A stretch of 26,542 nt of DNA from an uncultured Treponema sp. (lineage in GTDB: Bacteria; Spirochaetota; Spirochaetia; Treponematales; Treponemataceae): the NCBI GenBank assembly GCA_905372265.1, contig CAJPOL010000017.1:1-26542 (forward strand). Reading direction: 5' to 3'. The notes below the pieces were generated by a model. That model ran no database searches, was not told the origin of the DNA, and worked only from the letters and a program-made list of their open reading frames with translations. The position numbers and the translations under genes were made by a program. Positions 1 to 6,899 of this stretch are shown here, one piece after another. The stretch's first letter is position 1; each line of letters begins with the position of its first letter.

Positions 1-418
1 AATCCGAAGGTAATTCAATATCTTCAACGGGAACCTCTTCCGCCGTAACGGTAACATTGACTGTTCTTTCTACGCCGTTTTTCGCCTTTATCGTAATGAC
101 CGCATTGCCGGGTTTTTCCGCCTTAATGACTCCTTTATCGGTTATAGAAGCAATGTCCGGCTTATCCGATGAAAAGGTGAGTTTTTTATCCGATGCGTTA
201 TTAGGTACGGCGCGAGCATTAATTGTGTATTCGGTACCTTTTACCACCGAAATAGTATTTTCACCGGAATCGATACGGATATCGGAAACAGGTACGGCCG
301 TTTTTGTTTCTTGTTTTGTTTCCTGCTTCGGCTTGATCTCCGGTATATAGTTGTTCTTACAGGATATAAGTAAAGAAGCAGCAAAGGCTGCAAAAATGAT
401 CGGCTTTAATTTCTTCAT
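1..418 (-). CDS. Ig-like (Big_2) domain lipoprotein, N-terminal part, runs off left edge
   Basis: The reading frame begins at the ATG complementary to 416-418, preceded by a GGAGG-type ribosome site (about 424-428), and stays open to base 2, giving 139 residues. The N-terminus is a lipoprotein signal: MKK, a hydrophobic run, then lipobox L-I-S-C with the lipidated Cys at residue 20. A Lys/Gln/Glu/Thr-rich linker follows (about 21-40). After it comes one bacterial Ig-like repeat of the Big_2 type (about 43-128), with the typical pattern of V-S-D-I-x-I at the start, an S-S-D-K-P-D-I-A-S-I turn and a G-V-I-K-A...G-x-A-V-I-T-I strand pair. The phrase V-P-V-E-D-I-E-L starting near residue 131 looks like a second repeat that the window cuts. 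A membrane-anchored, surface or periplasmic protein is inferred. The function is unknown and may sit in the missing C-terminus. Confidence 0.85.
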   Translation of the reverse strand, partial: MKKLKPIIFAAFAASLLISCKNNYIPEIKPKQETKQETKTAVPVSDIRIDSGENTISVVKGTEYTINARAVPNNASDKKLTFSSDKPDIASITDKGVIKAEKPGNAVITIKAKNGVERTVNVTVTAEEVPVEDIELPSD

Positions 419-483
419 AGAAATCCTCCATGTCTAAGGGGGAGCGGGATTCTCCGACGCAACGCATCAGGGAACTTTATATT

Positions 484-503
484 TTGATTACGGTTGATTA
501 CGG
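484..503. repeat. Two head-to-tail copies of TTGATTACGG
   Basis: The 10-mer TTGATTACGG occurs twice without spacing at 484-493 and 494-503. It covers the predicted start site of the minus-strand lipoprotein transcript and the -35 region of the possible plus-strand promoter. One helical turn of period in a divergent promoter region is what a regulator binding site could look like. It could also be chance. Confidence 0.5.
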
Positions 504-513
504 TATATATACA
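484..513 (+). promoter_or_regulatory. Possible plus-strand promoter facing prs, overlapping the minus-strand promoter
   Basis: TTGATT (484-489) is followed, 18 bases on, by TATACA (508-513). It shares the AT-rich core with the stronger minus-strand promoter, so transcription in the two directions may compete. It is weaker than the minus-strand signal. It could start a leader carrying the small reading frame at 540-683 and then prs. Confidence 0.3.
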
Positions 514-534
514 AATTAAGCGGATTTCTGTCAA
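506..534 (-). promoter_or_regulatory. Sigma-70-type promoter of the Ig-like lipoprotein gene
   Basis: On the minus strand TTGACA (complement of 529-534) is followed after exactly 17 bases by TATATA (complement of 506-511). The start site would fall near 499, leaving a leader of about 80 bases before the lipoprotein ATG. The -35 matches the consensus fully and the -10 matches at five of six positions. Confidence 0.6.
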
Positions 535-539
535 GCGTT

Positions 540-683
540 ATGAAAAAATCCGGCGCAATTCTCTGCGGCGGCACAGCCGGCGCATTGAATTTTTTTGTAA
601 AATATGCAACACTCACCCCCGAATTTATGGGGCTCTTTAAGAACTGCAAGCCTATCGGTTTGTTCTGTAAGGAAATTCAGTAA
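540..683 (+). CDS. Possible small protein of 47 residues, unrecognised
   Basis: An ATG at 540 opens a 47-residue frame ending in TAA at 681-683. The product begins MKKSGAILCGG, has a glycine/alanine-rich start, a short hydrophobic stretch and three cysteines (9, 36, 43). No convincing ribosome binding site precedes it, but it lies about 20 bases after the start site of the possible promoter at 484-513. I recognise no family. It could equally be untranslated leader of prs. The rest of the 419-751 gap holds the divergent promoters, a tandem 10-mer and a small hairpin at 687-701. Confidence 0.25.
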   Translation: MKKSGAILCGGTAGALNFFVKYATLTPEFMGLFKNCKPIGLFCKEIQ

Positions 684-686
684 CTT

Positions 687-701
687 GTCCGCGTTGCGGA
701 C
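687..701 (+). other. Small GC-rich hairpin upstream of prs
   Basis: GTCCGC (687-692), GTT loop, GCGGAC (696-701) form a perfect 6-bp stem. A TTTTT run follows at 711-715, about ten bases after the stem, which is too far for a standard intrinsic terminator. It may mark the end of the small upstream frame or sit in the prs leader. Confidence 0.35.
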
Positions 702-751
702 TGTGAATCGGTTTTTAGAAAGTACCTTATCTTTCTTATGAAGAGGTGTAT

Positions 752-2014
752 ATGCAATACTCCGGTTCTACCAATTTAGCGATCGTAGCGTGCCCGGGCG
801 GTGAGCGCTTTGCCGATGCGACCATTCAACATCTAAAACACATTTATGTAAAAAAATTTCAGCAAAAAACAGATAAACTGATAAAACGCTATGGATTACA
901 GAAAGAAAAATTGATTACGGACATTAATTTTTACAGCGATTTATTTTCTTCCGGTATGCATGAAAGTAAAGAAGTCGGCCAAATCCGTATTCCCCGTTTT
1001 AAGGTGAATGCCCGCTTTACGTACTTTATGAATGGGGAATTTAAAACGGAAATTCTTGAATGCATCCGCGGTAAGCATGTCTTTATTTTTCAAGATGTAG
1101 AAAATCATTATCCTCTTTTAATTAATGAAGGAAAAAACGAACATGTTTTTTCCGTGAACGACCATTTAATGTCGATGCTTGTTACTATTGACGCTGTGCA
1201 TCATGCCGGCGCTGCTTCAATTACGCTTGTACTGCCGGTATATCCGTACAGCCGCCAGCATAAAAAAAAGGGCCGCGAAGGATTGACTGCCAGTATGCTC
1301 GGGCATTTTTACGAAAGTCTCGGTGTGCGCCAAATTATCACATTGGATATTCATTCCCGTGAAATTGAAAACTCCTTTCATAGCGCACGGCTTGAAAATC
1401 TCCATGCAAGCTATCAAATTATCCGCGAACTGACAAAAATAGAAAATCTAACGGATCCGAATGCCGACTTTGTTGTCGTTGCCCCCGACAGCGGAGCCGT
1501 AGACCGGAATAAGTTTTATTCTGCAGGACTGAAAAAACCGCTTGCGATGATCTATAAAGAGCGGGATTATTCAATCGTTACGCAAAATGCAAAACAATCG
1601 AATATTATCAGTATCAATTTATTGGGCGATGTCAACGGAAAGACAGCTTTTCTTGCAGACGACATGCTCGGTACCGGCGGGACGCTGCTGAAAGCGATGG
1701 AATTTCTTAAAAGTAAGGGAGCAAAAAAAGTTATCGCAGCCGTGAGCTTACCCTTTTTTACCGGCGACGCTATTCAGCTTTTTGATGAGGCCTATAAGAA
1801 AGGGCATTTTTTTAGAGTTATCGGTACGAATGCCGTCTATCATGAAGATTTGCTGCAAAAGGAATGGTACATTTCAACCGATGTTTCAGGACTGTTTGCA
1901 CAAGTGATTTCGCGGCTGTACCACAATCAATCGTTAAGCGGATTGCTTGATAACCGGAGTATTATTGAGCGGCTGCTGAATATAGAACCGTCAAGCGTTC
2001 CCAAAAACGGATAA
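752..2014 (+). CDS. prs: Ribose-phosphate pyrophosphokinase (PRPP synthase), long form
   Basis: The enzyme makes 5-phosphoribosyl diphosphate from ribose 5-phosphate and ATP, the precursor for nucleotides, histidine and tryptophan. The PRPP-binding loop is D-D-M-L-G-T-G-G-T at residues 303-311. V-V-A-P-D-S-G-A-V-D-R (about 242-252) matches the second conserved block of Prs, and L-D-I-H-S-R (199-204) matches the metal/ATP-binding V-D-L-H block. S-R-Q-H-K-K-K-G-R-E (167-176) stands where the flexible catalytic loop lies. At 420 residues it is about 100 longer than classical Prs (about 315), mostly from extra sequence around residues 30-85. I place the start at ATG 752 rather than the in-frame GTG 746, because AAGAGG at 741-746 is then well spaced. 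It is the first of four plus-strand genes, with creD 39 bases downstream. Confidence 0.88.
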   Translation: MQYSGSTNLAIVACPGGERFADATIQHLKHIYVKKFQQKTDKLIKRYGLQKEKLITDINFYSDLFSSGMHESKEVGQIRIPRFKVNARFTYFMNGEFKTEILECIRGKHVFIFQDVENHYPLLINEGKNEHVFSVNDHLMSMLVTIDAVHHAGAASITLVLPVYPYSRQHKKKGREGLTASMLGHFYESLGVRQIITLDIHSREIENSFHSARLENLHASYQIIRELTKIENLTDPNADFVVVAPDSGAVDRNKFYSAGLKKPLAMIYKERDYSIVTQNAKQSNIISINLLGDVNGKTAFLADDMLGTGGTLLKAMEFLKSKGAKKVIAAVSLPFFTGDAIQLFDEAYKKGHFFRVIGTNAVYHEDLLQKEWYISTDVSGLFAQVISRLYHNQSLSGLLDNRSIIERLLNIEPSSVPKNG

Positions 2015-2053
2015 TCCGCCGGTTTTCAAACCGTACGGGAAAGGAAACGAGGT

Positions 2054-3472
2054 ATGGAGATACAACAAAAGAGCGCTTTTCATCAGGCAGCGTGGCTGAA
2101 ACCGGTCATTATTTTCTTTTTACTGCTGGTTCTGCTTATTCCGTTGGGATTTATCCGTTCGCTGGTTTCCGACAGAGAGCGTTATCAACGGTCTGCGGAA
2201 GAGTCCATCATGGAGCCGGCAGGAGGAGAGCCTGTTATAGAAGGGGTGGTTCTTGCCGTTCCGTATGAAAAAACGGCCGAATATAAACTGGCAAACGGCG
2301 ATATTCAAACGCACAAAGATATCTATTATACGCTTCAAGTTCCCGAATCGTATGAACTTTCAACGCAGATAGACCCCTACTATCTTTCGCGGGGTATTTT
2401 TACGGTACCGGTTTTTAACGGAGATATTGCCGTAAAAGCCTCATTTGCCGATTTCAAGTTTGCTCAGCTTGATATTGCCGAAAAAGACATCCGTTATAAG
2501 GATGCGGTGCTTATACTCGGCGTCCGTGATAAAAAAACGTTTACTGCAAATCCGCTGCTGCGTATCAACGGCAAATTGCTGACTGAAGCGCTGATCAATC
2601 CTCAGGCTGTTTCTCCGTTTCATAATGCCGTGTATTACTCACTACCGGAAGAATATGTGAAGGCGGGCTTCGCTCTGGACGGCTCGATTGCCGTGCAAGG
2701 CGGAAAGAGTATGAGCTTGACGCCGCTTGCTGCGGATAACCGTTTTGCAATACAGTCTACATGGCCCGCGCCGAGTTTTGTAGGCGGTTGGCTGCCCAAA
2801 AACCGGACACTGAATGCGGACGGATTTACGGCGGATTGGAATGTCTCCGGTTTAAGCACGGTCTTTCCCCGTGCATGGAAAACTGAGGGCGTCAATAAAG
2901 AACATAAAACAGCATGGCTGTTGAGTGTCAATGCTGAATCGGTAACGGTTGGGTTTATTACGCCTGTTAATCATTATTCGCAAGTTACGCGGTGCGTTAC
3001 CTATGCTATCCTTTTTCTGGCGGTGCCGTTTTTAGCTATCTTTTTATGCGAACTGTGGAGCGCCGTACGGATTCATCCCGTTCAGTACTTTCTTATCGGT
3101 ATTGCCGATATTCTCTTCTATCTACTGCTCCTGTCTTTCTCCGAACATCTCTCGTTTAATCTCAGTTATTTGATTGCAACGGCAAGTGTATGCGGTATTG
3201 TCTGCTTGTATACGGCGGCGATTTTCCGGCATGTGCGGTGGGGCTTACTGTTAACGGCCGTACAAGCCGTTTCGTATGTACTGCTGTTCGGTATTTTGCA
3301 GTCGGAAGATTATGCGCTGCTTATCGGCAGTATCGGCGTGTTCTGTGTAGTCGCTCTTTTGATGTTCTTAACTAGAAAGGTCGATTGGTACGGAAAGAAC
3401 TTTAAGGTATCTTCCGTCCATGGAACAGATTCTGCCGCGCATACAATTGAGGACGTGCATTCTGACCGATAA
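2054..3472 (+). CDS. creD: CreD-like inner membrane protein
   Basis: This 472-residue protein follows the CreD (CET family) plan throughout. There is one N-terminal membrane segment (about 17-36) followed by R-x-x-V-x-x-R-x-x-Y. A large periplasmic domain (about 40-310) includes the S-T-W-P-A-P-S-F-x-G block. Several membrane segments follow (about 318-440), with the conserved R-I-H-P-V-Q-Y-F-L-I-G loop and L-L-L-S-F-S-E-H motif, and L-T-R-K-V-D-W-Y lies near the end. In enterobacteria creD is regulated by the CreBC two-component system and affects envelope integrity and colicin tolerance. No creB or creC lies nearby here, so its control must differ. The biochemical role of the family is unknown. 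The start is supported by a purine-rich site (GAGG) just upstream. The FGGY kinase gene begins 9 bases after its stop. Confidence 0.88.
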   Translation: MEIQQKSAFHQAAWLKPVIIFFLLLVLLIPLGFIRSLVSDRERYQRSAEESIMEPAGGEPVIEGVVLAVPYEKTAEYKLANGDIQTHKDIYYTLQVPESYELSTQIDPYYLSRGIFTVPVFNGDIAVKASFADFKFAQLDIAEKDIRYKDAVLILGVRDKKTFTANPLLRINGKLLTEALINPQAVSPFHNAVYYSLPEEYVKAGFALDGSIAVQGGKSMSLTPLAADNRFAIQSTWPAPSFVGGWLPKNRTLNADGFTADWNVSGLSTVFPRAWKTEGVNKEHKTAWLLSVNAESVTVGFITPVNHYSQVTRCVTYAILFLAVPFLAIFLCELWSAVRIHPVQYFLIGIADILFYLLLLSFSEHLSFNLSYLIATASVCGIVCLYTAAIFRHVRWGLLLTAVQAVSYVLLFGILQSEDYALLIGSIGVFCVVALLMFLTRKVDWYGKNFKVSSVHGTDSAAHTIEDVHSDR

Positions 3473-3481
3473 AGGGACATA

Positions 3482-4912
3482 ATGCAAAGCGGTGTTTTAA
3501 GCATTGACATAGGAACATCCTCATTAAAAGCGGCGCTCATTACCGATGATGGAACGGTATTACAGTTTACCCGTCTCTTTTTTCCGCCGCAGGTGAGCGC
3601 TGCCGATTGGGTGCGCTGTCTTTTTAGCGCATGGCATACGGTTGCAAACGGCTTTCATGTACAAGCGATCTGTATTTCAGGCAACGGCCCTTCACTGGTG
3701 TCTGTACACCGGCAGCGCTCTGCGGTTTCAAAAGCGTCCGGTAGCGGCGCCGTTCCGCCTACAGCCGTATGCAACGATATTATTCAAGAGGCGGAAAAAG
3801 ATACGCTGTTCTTATGGAATGAGAAAGCCGGCGCTCATGTGCAAAAGCCTCATATTCCGGCAGCCGCTTCGCTCTTTTTACCGCGGATTGCGGCATTCCG
3901 CACGGCTTATCCGCATGTGTTCAGCCGTGCACACCGTCTTTTTTCAGGACCTGAATATATTCTGTATCTCCTTACCGGAAAAGCGGTAACGGTATTGCCG
4001 GATCCGAGATATGAATCGGCTTATTGGACGGTTCGTGAGCTGACATTCTATGCGGAAAAAGTTTTCGGTATTGATACGGAAACGCTTGCACGTTTGCTTC
4101 CCCCTTTTGTCCGGGCCGGTACGGTACAGGGGCAGTTCTGCGGTATTCCGGTGATAGCCGGTGTGCCGGATTTTATTGCAGCGCTTATCGGAACGGGAAC
4201 ATTGTCGGCAGGCGCTGCCTGTGATCGAGCCGGTTCAAGCGAGGGAATCAATGTATGCACGGAAACGCAGCCGAGAATGGACGGAACACTGCTTTTACCA
4301 TCGGTTATCCCCGATTTATGGAATGTCTCATTTGTATTGCCTGATTCGGGAACACGGTTTTCCTCTTTTTTAACTGAAAACGGCCTTTCCAATCAGGATT
4401 ACAGTATCGGGATGGAGCGTATTGCTGCAGAGCCTTTCATGCGTACAGGGGCATATCCTGCAACCTTTGCAGGCAAAGGCAGGTCGCTTGTGGAAGACCT
4501 TGCCTTCCAAGTCAGACGGGGGTGTGATTTAGCGGAGCGCGCATCCGGTATGCATCCTGTGTATACGCTTTCAGGCGGGCAAGCCCGAAATGAGCTTTGG
4601 TGTCAAATGAAAGCCGATATGACCGGACGGACATTTGCGCTGCCCCGCTTTGCCGATGCGGAATTACTCGGTAATGCGGCGCTTGCGTTCTGCGCACTGC
4701 AATCGGGTCAAAGCGGCGCAGGCAGTATACAAGCAGGTTCCGGCGCTTCCAATACCGGCTGTCTTGCGGCAACCGTGCGGCAGCTGCTGCATATTGAACG
4801 CTATTATGAGCCCTGCGCCGCTTATGCGTCCCGTTATACGGAAAAATATCTTCAAATCTATCCGCCGCATGGAACAGGTGCAGCGGCTGCTATCGGGAGG
4901 TCGTATGGATAG
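3482..4912 (+). CDS. FGGY-family carbohydrate kinase (xylulokinase-like), substrate unknown
   Basis: The 476-residue product has the two-lobed FGGY kinase layout. The N-terminal phosphate-binding motif is S-I-D-I-G-T-S-S-L-K-A (about 7-17). A G-V-P-D segment near residue 229 carries the expected catalytic Asp, followed by G-T-G-T-L-S-A-G. The C-terminal adenosine motif is L-S-G-G-Q-A-R-N-E-L-W (about 363-373). The family phosphorylates sugars or polyols (xylulose, glycerol, gluconate and others), and the sequence alone does not fix the substrate. A low-complexity Gly/Ser/Ala stretch (about 403-420) lies near the C-terminus. AAAGGG before the ATG serves as ribosome site. The last 8 bases overlap the start of nth, suggesting translational coupling, although the two products have no obvious shared pathway. 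Confidence 0.85.
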   Translation: MQSGVLSIDIGTSSLKAALITDDGTVLQFTRLFFPPQVSAADWVRCLFSAWHTVANGFHVQAICISGNGPSLVSVHRQRSAVSKASGSGAVPPTAVCNDIIQEAEKDTLFLWNEKAGAHVQKPHIPAAASLFLPRIAAFRTAYPHVFSRAHRLFSGPEYILYLLTGKAVTVLPDPRYESAYWTVRELTFYAEKVFGIDTETLARLLPPFVRAGTVQGQFCGIPVIAGVPDFIAALIGTGTLSAGAACDRAGSSEGINVCTETQPRMDGTLLLPSVIPDLWNVSFVLPDSGTRFSSFLTENGLSNQDYSIGMERIAAEPFMRTGAYPATFAGKGRSLVEDLAFQVRRGCDLAERASGMHPVYTLSGGQARNELWCQMKADMTGRTFALPRFADAELLGNAALAFCALQSGQSGAGSIQAGSGASNTGCLAATVRQLLHIERYYEPCAAYASRYTEKYLQIYPPHGTGAAAAIGRSYG

Positions 4913-5558
4913 TACGGTACAACTACTGTCTGCCGGTGCAGTCCGCACTGTATACGAGCGGCTGCGCAGCGCAAACCCAAATCCGCGCGGCGAGCTGCAC
5001 TGGAAAAATGTATACACGCTGCTGGTTGCCGTTGTTCTGTCGGCGCAGGCAACGGATACGGGTGTAAATAAGGCAACGGCGCTGCTTTTTGAATGCGCCG
5101 ATACGCCTGAAAAAATGCTTGCGCTCGGCGAAGAAGGACTGAAAGATTACATCAAGACCATTAACCTCTACCCGACAAAGGCAAAGCGGATTATCGGGCT
5201 TAGCGCCATTCTGATAGACCGGTACGGTTCGGCAGTGCCGCACGATCGGGAGGCGCTTGAAAGTTTACCGGGAGTAGGGCGTAAAACCGCCAATGTAGTA
5301 CTCAATATGGGGTTCGGCGATCCGACTATCGCAGTGGACACGCATATTTTGCGCACCGCCCCGCGTATCGGCTTATCAAACGGAACTACGCCGCTTGAAG
5401 TTGAGCAAGATTTGCTCCGTGTTACGCCGGAAGAATTTTTACTCGACGCCCATCATTGGATATTGCTGCACGGAAGATATGTCTGTAAAGCCCGCGCCCC
5501 TCAGTGCGCCGGCTGCATTCTTTCCGGCCTCTGCCTCAAAAACGGAGTTAATTTATAA
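4905..5558 (+). CDS. nth: Endonuclease III (DNA glycosylase/AP lyase)
   Basis: The enzyme removes oxidised pyrimidines from DNA and cleaves the abasic site in base excision repair. The 217-residue product has the full family signature. The helix-hairpin-helix L-P-G-V-G-R-K-T-A carries catalytic Lys127, V-D-T-H carries catalytic Asp145, and the C-terminal 4Fe-4S loop has C194-x6-C201-x2-C204-x5-C210, exactly the Nth spacing. The frame is open much further upstream, but ATG 4905 is preceded by GGGAGG, gives the normal Nth length and overlaps the kinase stop by only 8 bases. It is the last gene of the prs-creD-kinase-nth run. Its final codons contain a 10-base stretch complementary to the loop side of the following hairpin. 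Confidence 0.95.
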   Translation: MDSTVQLLSAGAVRTVYERLRSANPNPRGELHWKNVYTLLVAVVLSAQATDTGVNKATALLFECADTPEKMLALGEEGLKDYIKTINLYPTKAKRIIGLSAILIDRYGSAVPHDREALESLPGVGRKTANVVLNMGFGDPTIAVDTHILRTAPRIGLSNGTTPLEVEQDLLRVTPEEFLLDAHHWILLHGRYVCKARAPQCAGCILSGLCLKNGVNL

Positions 5559-5560
5559 TA

Positions 5561-5593
5561 GACCTGTTCGATAACTCCGTTATCGAACAGGTC
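5561..5593. repeat. Perfect 14-bp palindromic hairpin after nth
   Basis: GACCTGTTCGATAA (5561-5574), loop CTCCG, TTATCGAACAGGTC (5580-5593). All 14 positions pair. It starts two bases after the nth stop. No T-run follows on either strand, so it is not a textbook terminator. Its outer arms CCTGTTCG/CGAACAGG recur at 5649-5678 and, in part, at 24383-24409, which points to a repeat family. Confidence 0.85.
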
Positions 5594-5598
5594 GACGA

Positions 5599-5631
5599 GT
5601 TCTAAATCGCGCAAATAGCACGATTTAGAAC
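5599..5631. repeat. 11-bp hairpin, second of three after nth
   Basis: GTTCTAAATCG (5599-5609) and CGATTTAGAAC (5621-5631) pair perfectly around an 11-base loop, which may itself close by two G-C pairs. The sequence differs from the flanking CCTGTTCG hairpins but shares the GTTC/GAAC ends. Confidence 0.75.
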
Positions 5632-5648
5632 ATCGCATTTTAAGGCAG

Positions 5649-5678
5649 CCTGTTCTGAAACTGAAGTTTCCGAACAGG
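5649..5678. repeat. Imperfect hairpin of the CCTGTTCG family, third after nth
   Basis: CCTGTTC (5649-5655) pairs with GAACAGG (5672-5678). Inside it GAAAC (5657-5661) pairs with GTTTC (5666-5670) around a TGAA loop, leaving a single mismatch between the two stems. The 3' flank after CGAACAGGT (TCTAATGC) resembles that of the copy near 24410 (TTTAGTGC). It lies 16 bases beyond the stop of the convergent gene tsaD. Confidence 0.75.
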
Positions 5679-5694
5679 TCTAATGCGGTACCGT

Positions 5695-6705
5695 TTACCG
5701 GCGTTTTTTAAAGCCTTCTACTCGGGCGCTTGCAGGACAGTCAAGCGGGCTTCGATCCCCCCGTTGAAGGTAGCGGTAGCCGAGACCGGCAATCATGGCG
5801 GCGTTATCGGTACAATATTTCAACGGCGGGAAGATGCAGGTTAAATCTTTTTGTTCGGCAAGTTTTTCCCGCAGCAGCGAATTTGCGGCAACTCCGCCAC
5901 CGGCAACAATCGTATGTAATCCCGTATCGCGAGCAGCCCGTAAAAGCGCCCGTAAAAGGATTTTTACCGCACGGTTTTGAAAAGCTGCAGCGATATTCTC
6001 ATTGGTTTTTTCGTAAGCCGGATTCCAGAAGCGGTCGAGCTGATTGATAACGGCCGTTTTAAGACCGGAGTATGAGACATCGTAGGTGCGTCCCGCTTCA
6101 TGTAGTACCGGCATGGGAAAGTTGGCCGCTTTCGGATTACCGTTCTTTGCAAGCCGGTCTATGACTACGCCGCCCGGATAGCCTAAATTATAAAATTTTG
6201 CTACTTTGTCAAACGCCTCGCCCGGAGCGTCATCGATGGTGGCGCCGAGTACCTCAATTGAATCAAAGTCATACACTTTACAGATGATGGAATGCCCGCC
6301 CGATACCAGCAGACCGAGGTATGGATAAGGAATATTTTGTTCAAGATGGGCAGCGTACAGATGCCCGAGCATATGATTGACAGCGATAAACGGCTTATTG
6401 CATGCCCATGCAAGGGTTTTTGCAAAGGTGAGACCAACCAAGAGAGAGCCCATAAGTCCCGGTCTGCTTGTTACGGCGATACCGTCAATGCTCCATATTG
6501 TTTCCCCTGCTTCTTTTAAAGCCTCTTTTACAACCGGTAATATCCATTCGGTATGCTTTCTGCTTGCAATTTCAGGAACGACGCCCTTATATGCTTCATG
6601 GAAAGGTATCTGTGTTGCTACTACGGAGCTGAGAATAGTCTGTCCGTTTTCTACGACAGCAGCAGCAGTCTCATCGCATGAGCTTTCGATCCCTAATACT
6701 TTCAT
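5695..6705 (-). CDS. tsaD: tRNA N6-adenosine threonylcarbamoyltransferase TsaD
   Basis: TsaD transfers the threonylcarbamoyl group from TC-AMP to A37 of tRNAs that read ANN codons, acting with TsaB and TsaE. The 336-residue product starts M-K-V-L-G-I-E-S-S-C-D-E-T-A, the family N-terminal signature. It has metal-binding histidines H111 and H115 (N-H-M-L-G-H), the S-G-G-H-S block, and A-G-G-G-V-A-A-N near 266. The length is standard. The start is fixed by the conserved N-terminus, yet no Shine-Dalgarno sequence precedes it. A promoter-like pair ends only seven bases before the ATG, so the message may be leaderless. The gene is convergent with nth and divergent from the GH13 lipoprotein gene. 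No tsaB or tsaE is visible nearby. Confidence 0.95.
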   Translation of the reverse strand: MKVLGIESSCDETAAAVVENGQTILSSVVATQIPFHEAYKGVVPEIASRKHTEWILPVVKEALKEAGETIWSIDGIAVTSRPGLMGSLLVGLTFAKTLAWACNKPFIAVNHMLGHLYAAHLEQNIPYPYLGLLVSGGHSIICKVYDFDSIEVLGATIDDAPGEAFDKVAKFYNLGYPGGVVIDRLAKNGNPKAANFPMPVLHEAGRTYDVSYSGLKTAVINQLDRFWNPAYEKTNENIAAAFQNRAVKILLRALLRAARDTGLHTIVAGGGVAANSLLREKLAEQKDLTCIFPPLKYCTDNAAMIAGLGYRYLQRGDRSPLDCPASARVEGFKKRR

Positions 6706-6712
6706 GCCGGCT

Positions 6713-6741
6713 AGAATAGCGTAATCAAGGTAAAACTACAA
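6713..6741 (-). promoter_or_regulatory. Candidate tsaD promoter giving a leaderless transcript
   Basis: On the minus strand TTGTAG (complement of 6736-6741), 17 bases, then TATTCT (complement of 6713-6718). Seven bases separate the -10 element from the tsaD ATG, so transcription would start at or within a base or two of the start codon. This agrees with the absence of a ribosome site in front of tsaD. Both hexamers match the consensus at four or more positions. Confidence 0.4.
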
Positions 6742-6808
6742 TAGTATGGGGAAATTAATTTATCTGCGCGTCTAGGGCGGCGCCTCTGCATCTTTAGCGG
6801 TCACTGTG

Positions 6809-6837
6809 TTGTAAAAAAAATAGTTGTATGCTATACA
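6809..6837 (+). promoter_or_regulatory. Candidate promoter of the GH13 lipoprotein gene
   Basis: TTGTAA (6809-6814), 17-base spacer, TATACA (6832-6837). The start site would be near 6844, giving a leader of about 55 bases that contains the AAAGGGG ribosome site (about 6883-6889). Each hexamer matches the consensus at four of six positions, so the call is tentative. Confidence 0.35.
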
Positions 6838-6899
6838 TGCTTGCAAAAGAAGGTGAACAATAGATAAATACTATTTTATACTAAAGGGGTACCGATGCT

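Noticed and set aside
57..350. Plus-strand frame of 97 codons at the left edge
   Set aside because: It is antisense to the Ig-like lipoprotein, which has a proper signal peptide, lipobox, ribosome site and promoter.
4635..4904. Upstream extension of the nth reading frame by 90 codons
   Set aside because: It lies wholly inside the FGGY kinase gene. GGGAGG before ATG 4905 and the normal Nth length fix the start there.
5561..5678. Intrinsic terminators for nth and tsaD
   Set aside because: The stems are strong but no T-run follows on either strand, so I list them as repeats. Rho-independent termination is not supported.
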